A stretch of DNA of 52,224 bases from Pseudomonadota bacterium (GTDB lineage: Bacteria > Desulfobacterota > Desulfovibrionia > Desulfovibrionales > Desulfomicrobiaceae): contig JAEWKZ010000063.1 of assembly GCA_023393525.1 (NCBI GenBank), forward strand, positions 1 through 52,224. The letters run 5' to 3'. Positions 9,387 to 17,400 of the stretch are shown piece by piece (positions within the stretch are counted from its first letter, which is position 1; each line of letters begins with the position of its first letter). The position numbers were made by a program, and so were the translations under genes. The notes under the pieces were generated by a model. It was not told the DNA's origin. It was given only the letters and a program-made list of their open reading frames with translations, and made no database searches.

Positions 9387-9552
9387 ACGCGCCCGCGTTT
9401 CCCGATGGGAAGGAATTCTCCTTTTCTTCAAGAAAATGGCGAGTTTTGCCGTGACGCCGTGTTGCGCACGCGGAAGGGCTCATATATGTGTACGATACGC
9501 TGTCGATATCTGGTAATTCGGTTTGGCGAAGATTTCGCGTGGGAGAACCGGT

Positions 9553-11211
9553 ATGTCAGGACTTGGTCTCAAAGGGCTCGGGGCAAAGATCGCCGTGACC
9601 GCCCTGGGCTTTTCGCTAATTCCGCTCATAGCCTTGGGCGTGACGATGTATTCCATGTTCGCTGCGACCTACAATTCCAAGGTTCAGGCGAACCTGATCA
9701 CCCTTGTGGAAAACAAGCGGCAGGGCATTGATCTCTTTCTGCGCGAGCAGATTGCCCAACTGCGCACGCTGGCATATTCCCACAGTGTCGAAGATCTGTC
9801 GTCCCCGGAAATGCTGGAGAGCGTTCTCGCCACCATGCAGCTCAGCTCCAAGACGTTCATCGATCTCGGATTGATCAACGAGGAGGGCGCGCATGTCAGT
9901 TATTCCGGCCCCTACAATCTCTCCCATGTCAACTATAAGAACGAGAAGTGGTTCAACGAGGTCATGCTGCGCAAGGTCTACGTCTCTGACGTGTTCGAGG
10001 GCTTCCGTGGCTTTCCGCACATGATCATCGCCGTGAAAAAGCAGGAGAAGGGCAGGGTCTGGATTCTGCGGGCCACCATTGACTCGGATATTTTCGATTC
10101 CCTGGTGCGCTGGCTGCAACTCGGAGACCTGGGGGACGCGTATCTGGTCAACCGCTCCGGGGATTTGCAGACCCGGCCCAGATTCGGCAACAAGAGCCGC
10201 GATGTCTATGCTCCCCTGCTGGGCGCGCCATTTTCCGGGGCCAGGGTCATGCAGCACGAGGTGCAGCAGAAGGAGATTTTCGTGGGCGGCATCTGGCTTG
10301 AACAAAAAGAGTGGCTGCTCGTCGTCGAGGAGGACAAGCGCGGAGAGCTTCAGCCCCTTTTCAAGACCAGGACGGCGACGTGGGGCGTGATGGGGGGCGG
10401 ATTCGCCGCGATCATCCTCGGGACACTCCTCATCACGCGCATGATCGTCGCCCAGCAGGAGAACGTGAGCAGGCAGCAGGCGCAGATGAACGAAGAGCTG
10501 ATCCAGTCGAGCAAGATGGCCGCACTGGGCAAGCTTGCGGCGGGGGTCGCCCACGAGGTCAACAACCCCTTGGCGGTCATTCGGGAGAAGGCCGGCTGGA
10601 TGCGTGATCTGCTCGAAGAGGAGGACGTGAAGGCCAGCGCGAATTTTCAGGAATTCGTGGACGCCGTGGACAAGATAGAACAGCACGTCGAGCGCGCCGG
10701 CAAGGTCGTGCACCGCATGCTCGGGTTCGCGCGGCGCATGGAGCCGGTCTGCAACGACATCTACATCAACGACGTGCTGAAGCAGACCACGGCGTTTCTC
10801 GAAAACGAGATCCGTTTCAGAAACATCGAACTGATCTGGGAGCTGAAACCCGATCTGCCGACCATCCAGTCCGACGCCGCCCAGATTCAGCAGGTCATTC
10901 TCAACCTCTTCAACAACGCCATCGACGCCATCGACCGCAACGGCCATATCACGGTCGCCACCCGCTACGATCAGGAGGCGGACATGGTGGGTATAAGCAT
11001 TCGCGATGACGGTCCCGGCATGGACAAGGAGGTGCAGCGGCGAATTTTCGACCCGTTCTTCACCACCAAAAAGGTGGGCGAGGGCACGGGCCTGGGACTG
11101 TCCATCAGCTATTCGATCATCAACAAGCTGGGGGGAAGCATCCGCTTCGAATCCGAGGCTGGAAAGGGGACCGAATTCATAATTCTTTTGCCGGTGAAAC
11201 ATCATGACTGA
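9553..11211 (+). CDS. Membrane sensor histidine kinase (dCache-type)
   Basis: 552 aa. TM at ~12-34, an extracytoplasmic dCache-like domain (~37-270), TM at ~277-298, then HisKA with His334 (GVAHEVNNPLAVI) and a HATPase domain with NLFNNAIDAID, DDGPGM, DPFFTT and GTGLGLSISYSI. All catalytic boxes are intact. The ATG at 9553 is chosen because GGGAG lies 7 bases upstream; an in-frame TTG 10 codons earlier is weaker. It ends by overlapping the next gene by 8 bases. It resembles the kinase at 1930-3615 closely around the His box (NNPLA-I--EAGWM), indicating duplication within the region. Confidence 0.9.
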   Translation: MSGLGLKGLGAKIAVTALGFSLIPLIALGVTMYSMFAATYNSKVQANLITLVENKRQGIDLFLREQIAQLRTLAYSHSVEDLSSPEMLESVLATMQLSSKTFIDLGLINEEGAHVSYSGPYNLSHVNYKNEKWFNEVMLRKVYVSDVFEGFRGFPHMIIAVKKQEKGRVWILRATIDSDIFDSLVRWLQLGDLGDAYLVNRSGDLQTRPRFGNKSRDVYAPLLGAPFSGARVMQHEVQQKEIFVGGIWLEQKEWLLVVEEDKRGELQPLFKTRTATWGVMGGGFAAIILGTLLITRMIVAQQENVSRQQAQMNEELIQSSKMAALGKLAAGVAHEVNNPLAVIREKAGWMRDLLEEEDVKASANFQEFVDAVDKIEQHVERAGKVVHRMLGFARRMEPVCNDIYINDVLKQTTAFLENEIRFRNIELIWELKPDLPTIQSDAAQIQQVILNLFNNAIDAIDRNGHITVATRYDQEADMVGISIRDDGPGMDKEVQRRIFDPFFTTKKVGEGTGLGLSISYSIINKLGGSIRFESEAGKGTEFIILLPVKHHD

Positions 11212-11617
11212 AAAGAACGACGTGCAGATAGCGCTCGTCCATGACGGACCTTCCGTGCTGGTGGTCGATGACGAGCAGGATTTTGTGGAGACCCTGGTCA
11301 AACGCATGGAGCGCAGGGGGTTCAAGGTCACGGGAGTCGGCAGCGGTCAGGAGGCGTTGCTTTTGCTCGGAAAGGAGCATTTTGACGTGGTCATCCTGGA
11401 TGTGATGATGCCGGGTATGGACGGGATCGAGACTTTGCGTGAAATCAAGCTCGCATGGCCCCGGATTCAGGTCGTTCTTCTCTCGGGGCATGGCGGCGAG
11501 GAAATGGGAGTGCGCGGGATGGCCTACGGAGCCTACGCCTATCTGCTGAAACCGGTGGCCCTGAAGACAATAGTCGAGACGGCATACACCGCTTTCGAAG
11601 AAGCCGGTGTGCGTTAA
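11204..11617 (+). CDS. Single-receiver response regulator
   Basis: 137 aa. It has an N-terminal extension of ~15 residues and one receiver with acidic residues D22-D23-E24, phospho-acceptor Asp66 (VILDVMMPG), Ser94 and Lys116 (YLLKP). There is no output domain. The ATG overlaps the kinase stop by 8 bases, so translation is probably coupled, and that kinase is the likely partner. The Gly-rich stretch after Ser94 (SGHGGEEMG) is slightly different from the TGHG of the sister regulators. Confidence 0.9.
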   Translation: MTEKNDVQIALVHDGPSVLVVDDEQDFVETLVKRMERRGFKVTGVGSGQEALLLLGKEHFDVVILDVMMPGMDGIETLREIKLAWPRIQVVLLSGHGGEEMGVRGMAYGAYAYLLKPVALKTIVETAYTAFEEAGVR

Positions 11618-11626
11618 CGCGATGCC

Positions 11627-13306
11627 ATGCGCCAGTACACGCGCCAAACCATAAAGCGGAATTTTTTCGTGGCCATGCTGCTGGCCCCGTTCATTCCCGT
11701 GCTGCTGGCCTTGGGCACCGGCGGGTATCTATTCTGGAATCATGTACAGCAGAGCGTTCTCGACAAGTTGACCCTGCTTTCCGCCCACAACGCGCGCGTG
11801 GTCGATCGGTTCCTGGACGGCTTTCTGGGCGATCTGGCCATGGCGCGAGCCCAGCTTGCAGATTGTCCCGATTCCCCGGAGCTTCGTTCTGCTTTCGAGA
11901 CCTTGGCCGTCAAGCACAAGGGGCTGGTGGATATCGCCCTCGTCGATCCTTCGGGTGAGGTGGTGGCGTACGCAGGGCCGAGCGTCTTCAAGGGGACCCA
12001 CGTCGTGCCGGGACGCTGGCTGGGCGAAGCGCTGGAAAGAGGCAGCGGCATCAGCAGCGTGGTTTCGGGGCAAATGGGGCTTCCGTTGTGCATCGTGGCG
12101 CAGAGGTTCAACGTCGGCGACGAGGTGTTTGTGATGCGGGCCTCCCTGGATCCGGAAATTTTCACGTCGCTGTTCATCGCCGGACGCGGCGAGGAAGTCG
12201 ATCTGTTTCTCGTCAACCCCGACGGGGAAATCGTAGCCGGGAGCGGCGGACAGGTCCTGACCAAAGACCGGGCGTTGGTCGAGCATGTGTTCATGGGACG
12301 CGTCGGCACGGCGTTCAGGGATTCTCATTCCAAGGCGGCCTATTCAAGCACCGTCCTGAGCCATGGCGGGTGGATACTGGGCGTCCGAAAACAGTGTGCG
12401 GCGATGTTCAGCGCCGCCGACTCCGCGCTGCTTTTTTTGGGGATTTCCCTGGTTTCCGGAGGAATCATCGTCCTTTTGTCGTCATTGTATCTGACCGGCT
12501 ATGTCGAAAAAATGCTGCTGCAACGGGACGATGAACGCGAAAGACTGCGCGAGCAGCTGTATCGGGCCGGGCGGTTGGCCGAGTTGGGTGAAATGGCCGC
12601 CGGTTTCGCGCACGAGATCAACAATCCCCTGCAAATCATGAAGAGCGACCAGGCGTATATCGAGATGCTGCTTCAGGATTTCAGGACCAGGGCCGGCGGG
12701 GATGCCGATTTTTTGGGCGATGTGGACGAGATCGCCGCAAGCCTCAATCAGATCAAACTCCAGATCGATCGCTGTGCGCGGATCACGCATTCGATCCTGA
12801 GTTTTGGACGGGCGGGCAAGTCCGAGGCGCAAAACATCGATGTGGCCACGTTCATTCCCGAAGTGCTGATCATGATTCAGAAAAAAATTCAGCTCAGCAA
12901 TATCGCCCTGCGGGTTGAAATTCCTCCAACCCGTCTGGTCGTGCACGTTGATCCGGGGCGTTTGCAGCAGGTCGTGCTGAATCTGCTCAATAACGCCATG
13001 TACGCCGTCAGCCAGACATCCCATATCCGCCCCGGAGAAATCGTGCTGGCCTGCTCCGTCGAGGGCGCAGACATGGTGCGCATCGAAATCAGGGATAATG
13101 GCGCGGGCATTGGCGAAGAGCAGAAGACGCTGATTTTCACGCCCTTTTACACCACCAAGCCTGCCGGTAGCGGAACGGGATTGGGGCTTTCCGTGTGCCA
13201 CGGCATCGTCGAGAGCATGAAGGGCGTTTTGGATTTTACAAGCGTGAAGGGACAGGGGGCGACCTTTTTCATCCTGTTGCCCAGAGTGCCGTCTTCCCGG
13301 GAGTGA
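11627..13306 (+). CDS. Membrane sensor histidine kinase (Cache-type)
   Basis: 559 aa. TM at ~13-36, an extracytoplasmic Cache-like sensor (~40-258), TM at ~265-290, a charged linker, HisKA with His329 (GFAHEINNPLQIM) and a HATPase domain (NLLNNAMYAV, DNGAGI, TPFYTT, GTGLGLSVCHGI). It should be active. It begins 9 bases after the regulator stop without a good ribosome site, so translational coupling is likely. The HisKA region differs from the other two kinases (KSDQAYIEMLL instead of E-AGWM), so it probably talks to a different receiver, most simply the next one at 13377. Confidence 0.88.
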   Translation: MRQYTRQTIKRNFFVAMLLAPFIPVLLALGTGGYLFWNHVQQSVLDKLTLLSAHNARVVDRFLDGFLGDLAMARAQLADCPDSPELRSAFETLAVKHKGLVDIALVDPSGEVVAYAGPSVFKGTHVVPGRWLGEALERGSGISSVVSGQMGLPLCIVAQRFNVGDEVFVMRASLDPEIFTSLFIAGRGEEVDLFLVNPDGEIVAGSGGQVLTKDRALVEHVFMGRVGTAFRDSHSKAAYSSTVLSHGGWILGVRKQCAAMFSAADSALLFLGISLVSGGIIVLLSSLYLTGYVEKMLLQRDDERERLREQLYRAGRLAELGEMAAGFAHEINNPLQIMKSDQAYIEMLLQDFRTRAGGDADFLGDVDEIAASLNQIKLQIDRCARITHSILSFGRAGKSEAQNIDVATFIPEVLIMIQKKIQLSNIALRVEIPPTRLVVHVDPGRLQQVVLNLLNNAMYAVSQTSHIRPGEIVLACSVEGADMVRIEIRDNGAGIGEEQKTLIFTPFYTTKPAGSGTGLGLSVCHGIVESMKGVLDFTSVKGQGATFFILLPRVPSSRE

Positions 13307-13376
13307 CGGGAACATGCGCAAGGGGATTGCCGAGGGACGGTCGTCCCGGAATGTCCAAGCTGAAGAAGAGGTGAAC

Positions 13377-13766
13377 ATGGATGACGCATTGCGGGTTCTG
13401 CTGGTTGACGACGAGGAGTGCTATCTGGAAACGGCGGCCAAGATATTCAGGCGCAAGGGCATCGACGTTGAGTTGTGCTCCATCGGCAAGGACGTTGTGG
13501 ATATTCTCAAGACCAGGAAATGCCAGGTGGTCGTGCTCGATCTGAAGATGCCCGGGATGACCGGCCAGGAGGTGCTGCGGGAAATTAAAAGCAGTCTTCC
13601 CGCCGTGCAGGTCATCATTCTCACCGGCCACGCGACGTCGGACGACGCCGCTGTGTGCCTGACCGGCGGAGCGTTTGATTTTTTGATCAAACCCGTGGAG
13701 ATGGACCGGCTTCTGGACAGGATCAACACGGCTTATGAAATGTGGAAGCTGTCCCCGGATAACTGA
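13377..13766 (+). CDS. Single-receiver response regulator
   Basis: 129 aa from the ATG at 13377, which has AGAGGTG just upstream. A longer frame from 13314 would add 21 residues without receiver homology. One receiver: D11-D12-E13, phospho-acceptor Asp55 (VVLDLKMPG), Thr83 (ILTGHA) and Lys105 (FLIKP). No output domain. It follows the kinase at 11627 and precedes the regulator-CBS fusion, so it could pass phosphate on or compete for it. Confidence 0.88.
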   Translation: MDDALRVLLVDDEECYLETAAKIFRRKGIDVELCSIGKDVVDILKTRKCQVVVLDLKMPGMTGQEVLREIKSSLPAVQVIILTGHATSDDAAVCLTGGAFDFLIKPVEMDRLLDRINTAYEMWKLSPDN

Positions 13767-13799
13767 TCGGTTTGTGACTCGGAGACAAGGAGATACGCT

Positions 13800-14702
13800 G
13801 TGGCGATGCCTCACGTTGTAATCGCGGATGACGAAGCCCGTTTTCGGGAAACGATGTCGAAAATCCTGGAGCACAAGGGTTATGTAGTCAGCGTGGTCGA
13901 AAATGGAGACCAGGTGCTGGAATTTCTGGAAACGGTCGAACCCCGGGTGGTTCTGCTGGATGTCCGCATGCCGGGCCTTAGCGGGGAGGAGGCCTTGCCG
14001 CGCATTCTGGCCATGAAGCCGGGAGTCAGGGTCATCATCCTGACCGGACACGGCGAGGAGCGCGGGGCTCGCAGGGCGCTTGCGGACGGAGCCTTCGATT
14101 ATCTGTGCAAACCGTGCGACGTGGATGTCCTCGTGGCCCGCATCCAGGATGCCGTGCGCGTCCTGCCTCAAACCCGGGAGCGCGAACGGACGGTGCTTGA
14201 GCTTATGATCCCCATCGACGAGTACACCTGCGTGCAGGCGTCAAGCACGGTGAAAGAGGGCATCGAGCGGCTCAGGATCGCGGCGGAGAATTTCATTTCG
14301 ACCGGTTTGATCATGGAGAGCGGCCATCGCGCGGTTCTGGTTTTCGACCAGGAGGAATTGGTGGGCGTTCTGGCCATGCGCAACCTGATCCAGGCCCTTC
14401 GCCCCGACTACGTGGAATTGGGCCGCCGTTCGGGGAACAGCGGCCCGCGGTATTCCGCGCTCTTCTGGGAAGGGCTTTTCAATGTCAGGGCGCTCGAGCT
14501 TCAGACCAAATGCGTGCGCGACATCATGAACCCCAAGCCTCCGGTGGTGGACAGCGATGCCAACCTGATGCAGGTGGCTGACCTGCTCTGCCAGGAAAAC
14601 CGGCGCCGCGTCGCCGTCAGGCGGGATGGCAGGATCGTGGGCGTGCTGCGCGAGCAGGAGCTGTTTCACGAGATTTCCCGTCTGGTCCTGCCGCGCCGGT
14701 AA
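13800..14702 (+). CDS. Response regulator fused to two CBS domains
   Basis: 300 aa. The receiver (1-~125) has D10-D11-E12, phospho-acceptor Asp54 (VLLDVRMPG), Thr (ILTGHG) and Lys (YLCKP). It is followed from ~135 by a CBS pair beginning ELMIPIDEYTCVQASSTVKEGIERL and ending VRDIMNPKPPVVDSDANLMQVADLL...RIVGVLREQELFHEIS. The GTG at 13800 has AAGGAG 7 bases upstream; an ATG two codons later is possible. The CBS part has the same order and similar sequence to the free CBS protein at 5941-6495, as if one were a receiver-fused copy. The pairing suggests phosphorylation changes adenine-nucleotide sensing or the reverse. The target is unknown. It closes this signalling operon. Confidence 0.88.
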   Translation: MAMPHVVIADDEARFRETMSKILEHKGYVVSVVENGDQVLEFLETVEPRVVLLDVRMPGLSGEEALPRILAMKPGVRVIILTGHGEERGARRALADGAFDYLCKPCDVDVLVARIQDAVRVLPQTRERERTVLELMIPIDEYTCVQASSTVKEGIERLRIAAENFISTGLIMESGHRAVLVFDQEELVGVLAMRNLIQALRPDYVELGRRSGNSGPRYSALFWEGLFNVRALELQTKCVRDIMNPKPPVVDSDANLMQVADLLCQENRRRVAVRRDGRIVGVLREQELFHEISRLVLPRR

Positions 14703-14725
14703 CCGGCCATCCCGGCGGAGCGCGG

Positions 14726-15247
14726 TCAGGATTTCGCGGCCGCGACGATGGCCCGCATGAAGGCCGGGAGATCGTCCGGGGTGCGGCTGGTGATCATGTT
14801 CCTGTCGACGACGACCTCGTGGTCGCGCCATTTGGCTCCGGCGTTGACCAGGTCGTCCTTGATGGCGAAGAAGGATGTCACCGCGCGGTCCTTCAAGACT
14901 CCCGCCGAAACGAGCACCCATCCCGCATGGCAGATGGCCGCCACGATCTTGCCCTGCTGGTCGAAGGCCCTGACCAGGCTGACCGTGTTCTGGTCCCTGC
15001 GCATGTGGTCCGGAGCGTATCCCCCCGGGACTATGATGCCTGCGTATTCCGCCACATTGATGTCCGTGGGCGCCTTTTCGGATGTGGCCGGGGTGCCGTA
15101 CTTGCCCTCGAAGCTCTGGCCGGCCTTGCCGGACACGACCACGACCTGCGCTCCGGCCTCCTTGAGCCTGAAATAGGGATACCAGAATTCATGGTCGTTG
15201 AACTGGGTTTCCACCAGAAGCACGAATTTCTTTCCCTTCAGTTCCAT
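14726..15247 (-). CDS. DJ-1/PfpI family protein (class I glutamine amidotransferase-like)
   Basis: 173 aa, the usual length of the PfpI/YhbO group. The nucleophile elbow is AAICHAGWVLV with the catalytic Cys followed by His. An upstream Glu (VETQFNDHEFWYP) and PGGYAPDHMR match the family. Members act as deglycases/glyoxalase-type or protease-like stress proteins, so the exact activity is open. The ATG at 15247 has GGAGG 5 bases upstream. It lies convergent to the regulator-CBS gene and downstream of the diguanylate cyclase gene. Confidence 0.88.
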   Translation of the reverse strand: MELKGKKFVLLVETQFNDHEFWYPYFRLKEAGAQVVVVSGKAGQSFEGKYGTPATSEKAPTDINVAEYAGIIVPGGYAPDHMRRDQNTVSLVRAFDQQGKIVAAICHAGWVLVSAGVLKDRAVTSFFAIKDDLVNAGAKWRDHEVVVDRNMITSRTPDDLPAFMRAIVAAAKS

Positions 15248-15392
15248 CACGTCCTCCGCGAATGTTGATCGTCTGTGCCCGTACATCCTGCCGAAGCAGG
15301 ATGGCGAGCCGGTTGCGTTCCGCCGGAGCTCAAGACGGCGGCATGCGCCGCTCCGGGGCCTGGGCGTGAAAGCCGCCGCCAGGAGGACATTC

Positions 15393-16313
15393 TCAAGGCA
15401 GGCTTTTCGACCGGACGCAGTCGCGCCCCTCGTGCTTTGCCAGGTAAAGCATCCTGTCCGCCTGCTCCAGAAGGTTTGAGCGATCGCATGCCGAAACATC
15501 GTTGCACGTCACCGCGCCGATGGAAATGGTGAGATGGTCGGCGACCGGGGAGGCCTTGTGCTCGATGCGCAGGGCCTTGAGCGCCGTGCGTATGCCGTCC
15601 GCCAGGTAGAGGCTCCCGCTTTCGCTGGTGTCCGGCAGCAGGATGATGAATTCTTCACCGCCGAACCTGGCCAGGAAATCCGCCGGGCGGCCCAGGGAGG
15701 ATTGCAGGACCCTGGCCACGGCCTTCAGACAGTCGTCGCCGGCCATGTGCCCGTACAGGTCGTTGTAGTTCTTGAAGTGGTCGATATCGATGAAGAGCAG
15801 GGACAGCGGCGACTTCGTGCGCAGCGCGCGATTCCATTCCTGGATGTATATTTCGTCGAACCTGCGCCTGTTGGGGATGTTGGTCAGCCCGTCGAGGGTG
15901 GAGAGGTTTTCGAGCAGATCCCTGTTGCGCTTGAGCTCCAGATGGTTGCGTATCCTGGCGCGGATGATCGGAGGGCTGAAGGGCTTGCGGATGTAGTCCA
16001 CGGCCCCGAGTTCCAGGCCCTTGGCTTCCTCGCTCGTCTCCCATTTGGCGGTCAGGAACACGACCGGAATGTTGCGGGTCTTCTCGTCCTTCTTCAGCTC
16101 GGCGCACACCTCGAACCCGTCAAGGCCGGGCATGATGATGTCCATCAGGATGAGATCCGGCTGTGGTTCGCTGCGGGCCATATCCAGCGCCATTTCCCCG
16201 GTGGTGGCGTAGACGAGGTTGTGCTCCTCGCCCAGCACGAGTTCGAGGGCCTTGATGTTGACGGGTTCGTCATCAACGATCAGTATGGTGTTTTTGCTCG
16301 CGAAAGGGGGCAA
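15393..16313 (-). CDS. Response regulator diguanylate cyclase (receiver-GGDEF)
   Basis: 306 aa. The N-terminal receiver has phospho-acceptor Asp58 (LILMDIIMPG) and Lys (YIRKPF). The C-terminal GGDEF domain carries an intact active site, GGEEF. Five residues before it is RPAD, matching the RxxD inhibitory c-di-GMP site, so product feedback is expected. It makes cyclic di-GMP from two GTP when the receiver is phosphorylated. The start is a TTG at 16313 with GAGGAG 8 bases upstream; no ATG fits. No adjacent kinase gene is present, so it is an orphan regulator. Confidence 0.92.
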   Translation of the reverse strand: MPPFASKNTILIVDDEPVNIKALELVLGEEHNLVYATTGEMALDMARSEPQPDLILMDIIMPGLDGFEVCAELKKDEKTRNIPVVFLTAKWETSEEAKGLELGAVDYIRKPFSPPIIRARIRNHLELKRNRDLLENLSTLDGLTNIPNRRRFDEIYIQEWNRALRTKSPLSLLFIDIDHFKNYNDLYGHMAGDDCLKAVARVLQSSLGRPADFLARFGGEEFIILLPDTSESGSLYLADGIRTALKALRIEHKASPVADHLTISIGAVTCNDVSACDRSNLLEQADRMLYLAKHEGRDCVRSKSLP

Positions 16314-16538
16314 GTTGTTCGCTCCTCAGGTGTTGGGCGTGTTGCTTTGGAACCGCGTATGCCGTCTCGCATAAGCGTAGCATGATTTCTAGGCATCTTC
16401 CGGGGATCATGCAACCAGAGAGCTTGAAAAGGAGCAAAAAAAAACGCGACGCGGGCTGCGTGCGGCGGCTTGGGCTTCTCGATCTGGAACAATGCGTCTG
16501 GCTGAAATTTTGTCAACCGGGAAAAACAAGGATTCTCA

Positions 16539-17291
16539 ATGGATGTAAGCAGGGAAATGGTTTTTGAGCAGACCAGGAAGATACAGCTTTATCACACGGA
16601 CGCGAAGGGGCGGGTCACGCCTTCCGCGCTGTGCCGTTTCGCTCAGGAGAGCGCCGGAGGCCATGCCGAGCGCCTCGGGGTCGGAATGGAGAGTCTGGCG
16701 GAACAGAACATCGCCTGGGTCCTGCGCGAGCAGGCGGTGCGCGTGGTGCGCTATCCGGTTCTGGGGGAGCGGCTGCGGATTTCGACCTGGCCGACCCGCG
16801 CCGAACGGATCCTGTGTCACCGTGACTACCGCATCCACGATGAGGCGGATCGGCTGGTCGCCCGGGGCACCAGCGTGTGGTTCGGGCTGGACCTCGCAGC
16901 CAGGCGTCCGCGCAAGGCCGAATCGTTTTTTCATCTGCCGGTGGAGTTGATGCCGAAGCCGGTTTTCGACCAGCCCCTGCCGACCCTCGAGACGCCGCAG
17001 GATGACTGCCAAGTGGAAGCCCGCACCGTTCGCGCCAGCGACCTGGACGCCCTTGGACACATGAACAATCTGCGGTACCTGGATTGGATCGAGGATCATC
17101 TGAGCCTTTTCGGGGTGGCCGTCCCTCCGTGCTTCCTCCGCATCCGTCATGCGCAGGAAGTCAGGGCCGGGGACAGGGTCGAGGTGCGCCACGCTTTTGG
17201 CGCGGAAAACGATGTGCTGCTTCAGATGCGCCACCCAGGCCAGGGCAGGGAGATCTGTCTGGCGCGGGTTGTCTTGAATTCCCCGGATTGA
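16539..17291 (+). CDS. Acyl-ACP thioesterase
   Basis: 250 aa double-hotdog protein of the acyl-ACP thioesterase family (plant FatA/FatB-like, also found in bacteria). The N-terminal hotdog contains TPSALCRFAQESAGGHAE and WVLREQAVRV. The second carries RASDLDALGHMNNLRYLDWIED, with the conserved Asp, His and Asn-Asn of the family. It should hydrolyse acyl-ACP to free fatty acid. The ATG has AAGGA 7 bases upstream. It is a single gene between the divergent cyclase and the convergent peptidase. Confidence 0.85.
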   Translation: MDVSREMVFEQTRKIQLYHTDAKGRVTPSALCRFAQESAGGHAERLGVGMESLAEQNIAWVLREQAVRVVRYPVLGERLRISTWPTRAERILCHRDYRIHDEADRLVARGTSVWFGLDLAARRPRKAESFFHLPVELMPKPVFDQPLPTLETPQDDCQVEARTVRASDLDALGHMNNLRYLDWIEDHLSLFGVAVPPCFLRIRHAQEVRAGDRVEVRHAFGAENDVLLQMRHPGQGREICLARVVLNSPD

Positions 17292-17341
17292 GCATCCCGG
17301 TCTTTTTCCCTTTGGTCCGTGCCGAACAGGAGTGGATGGAC

Positions 17342-17373
17342 AAAAAAAATCCCGGTCGAGGTTGCGACCGGGA
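17342..17373 (-). terminator. Rho-independent terminator of the M23 peptidase gene
   Basis: TCCCGGTCG (17350-17358) pairs with CGACCGGGA (17365-17373) around AGGTTG. Read on the minus strand the hairpin is followed by eight T (17349-17342). It lies 28 bases past the peptidase stop codon. Confidence 0.85.
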
Positions 17374-17400
17374 TGGAATGTCGGGTTGCGCGCCGGGCCT

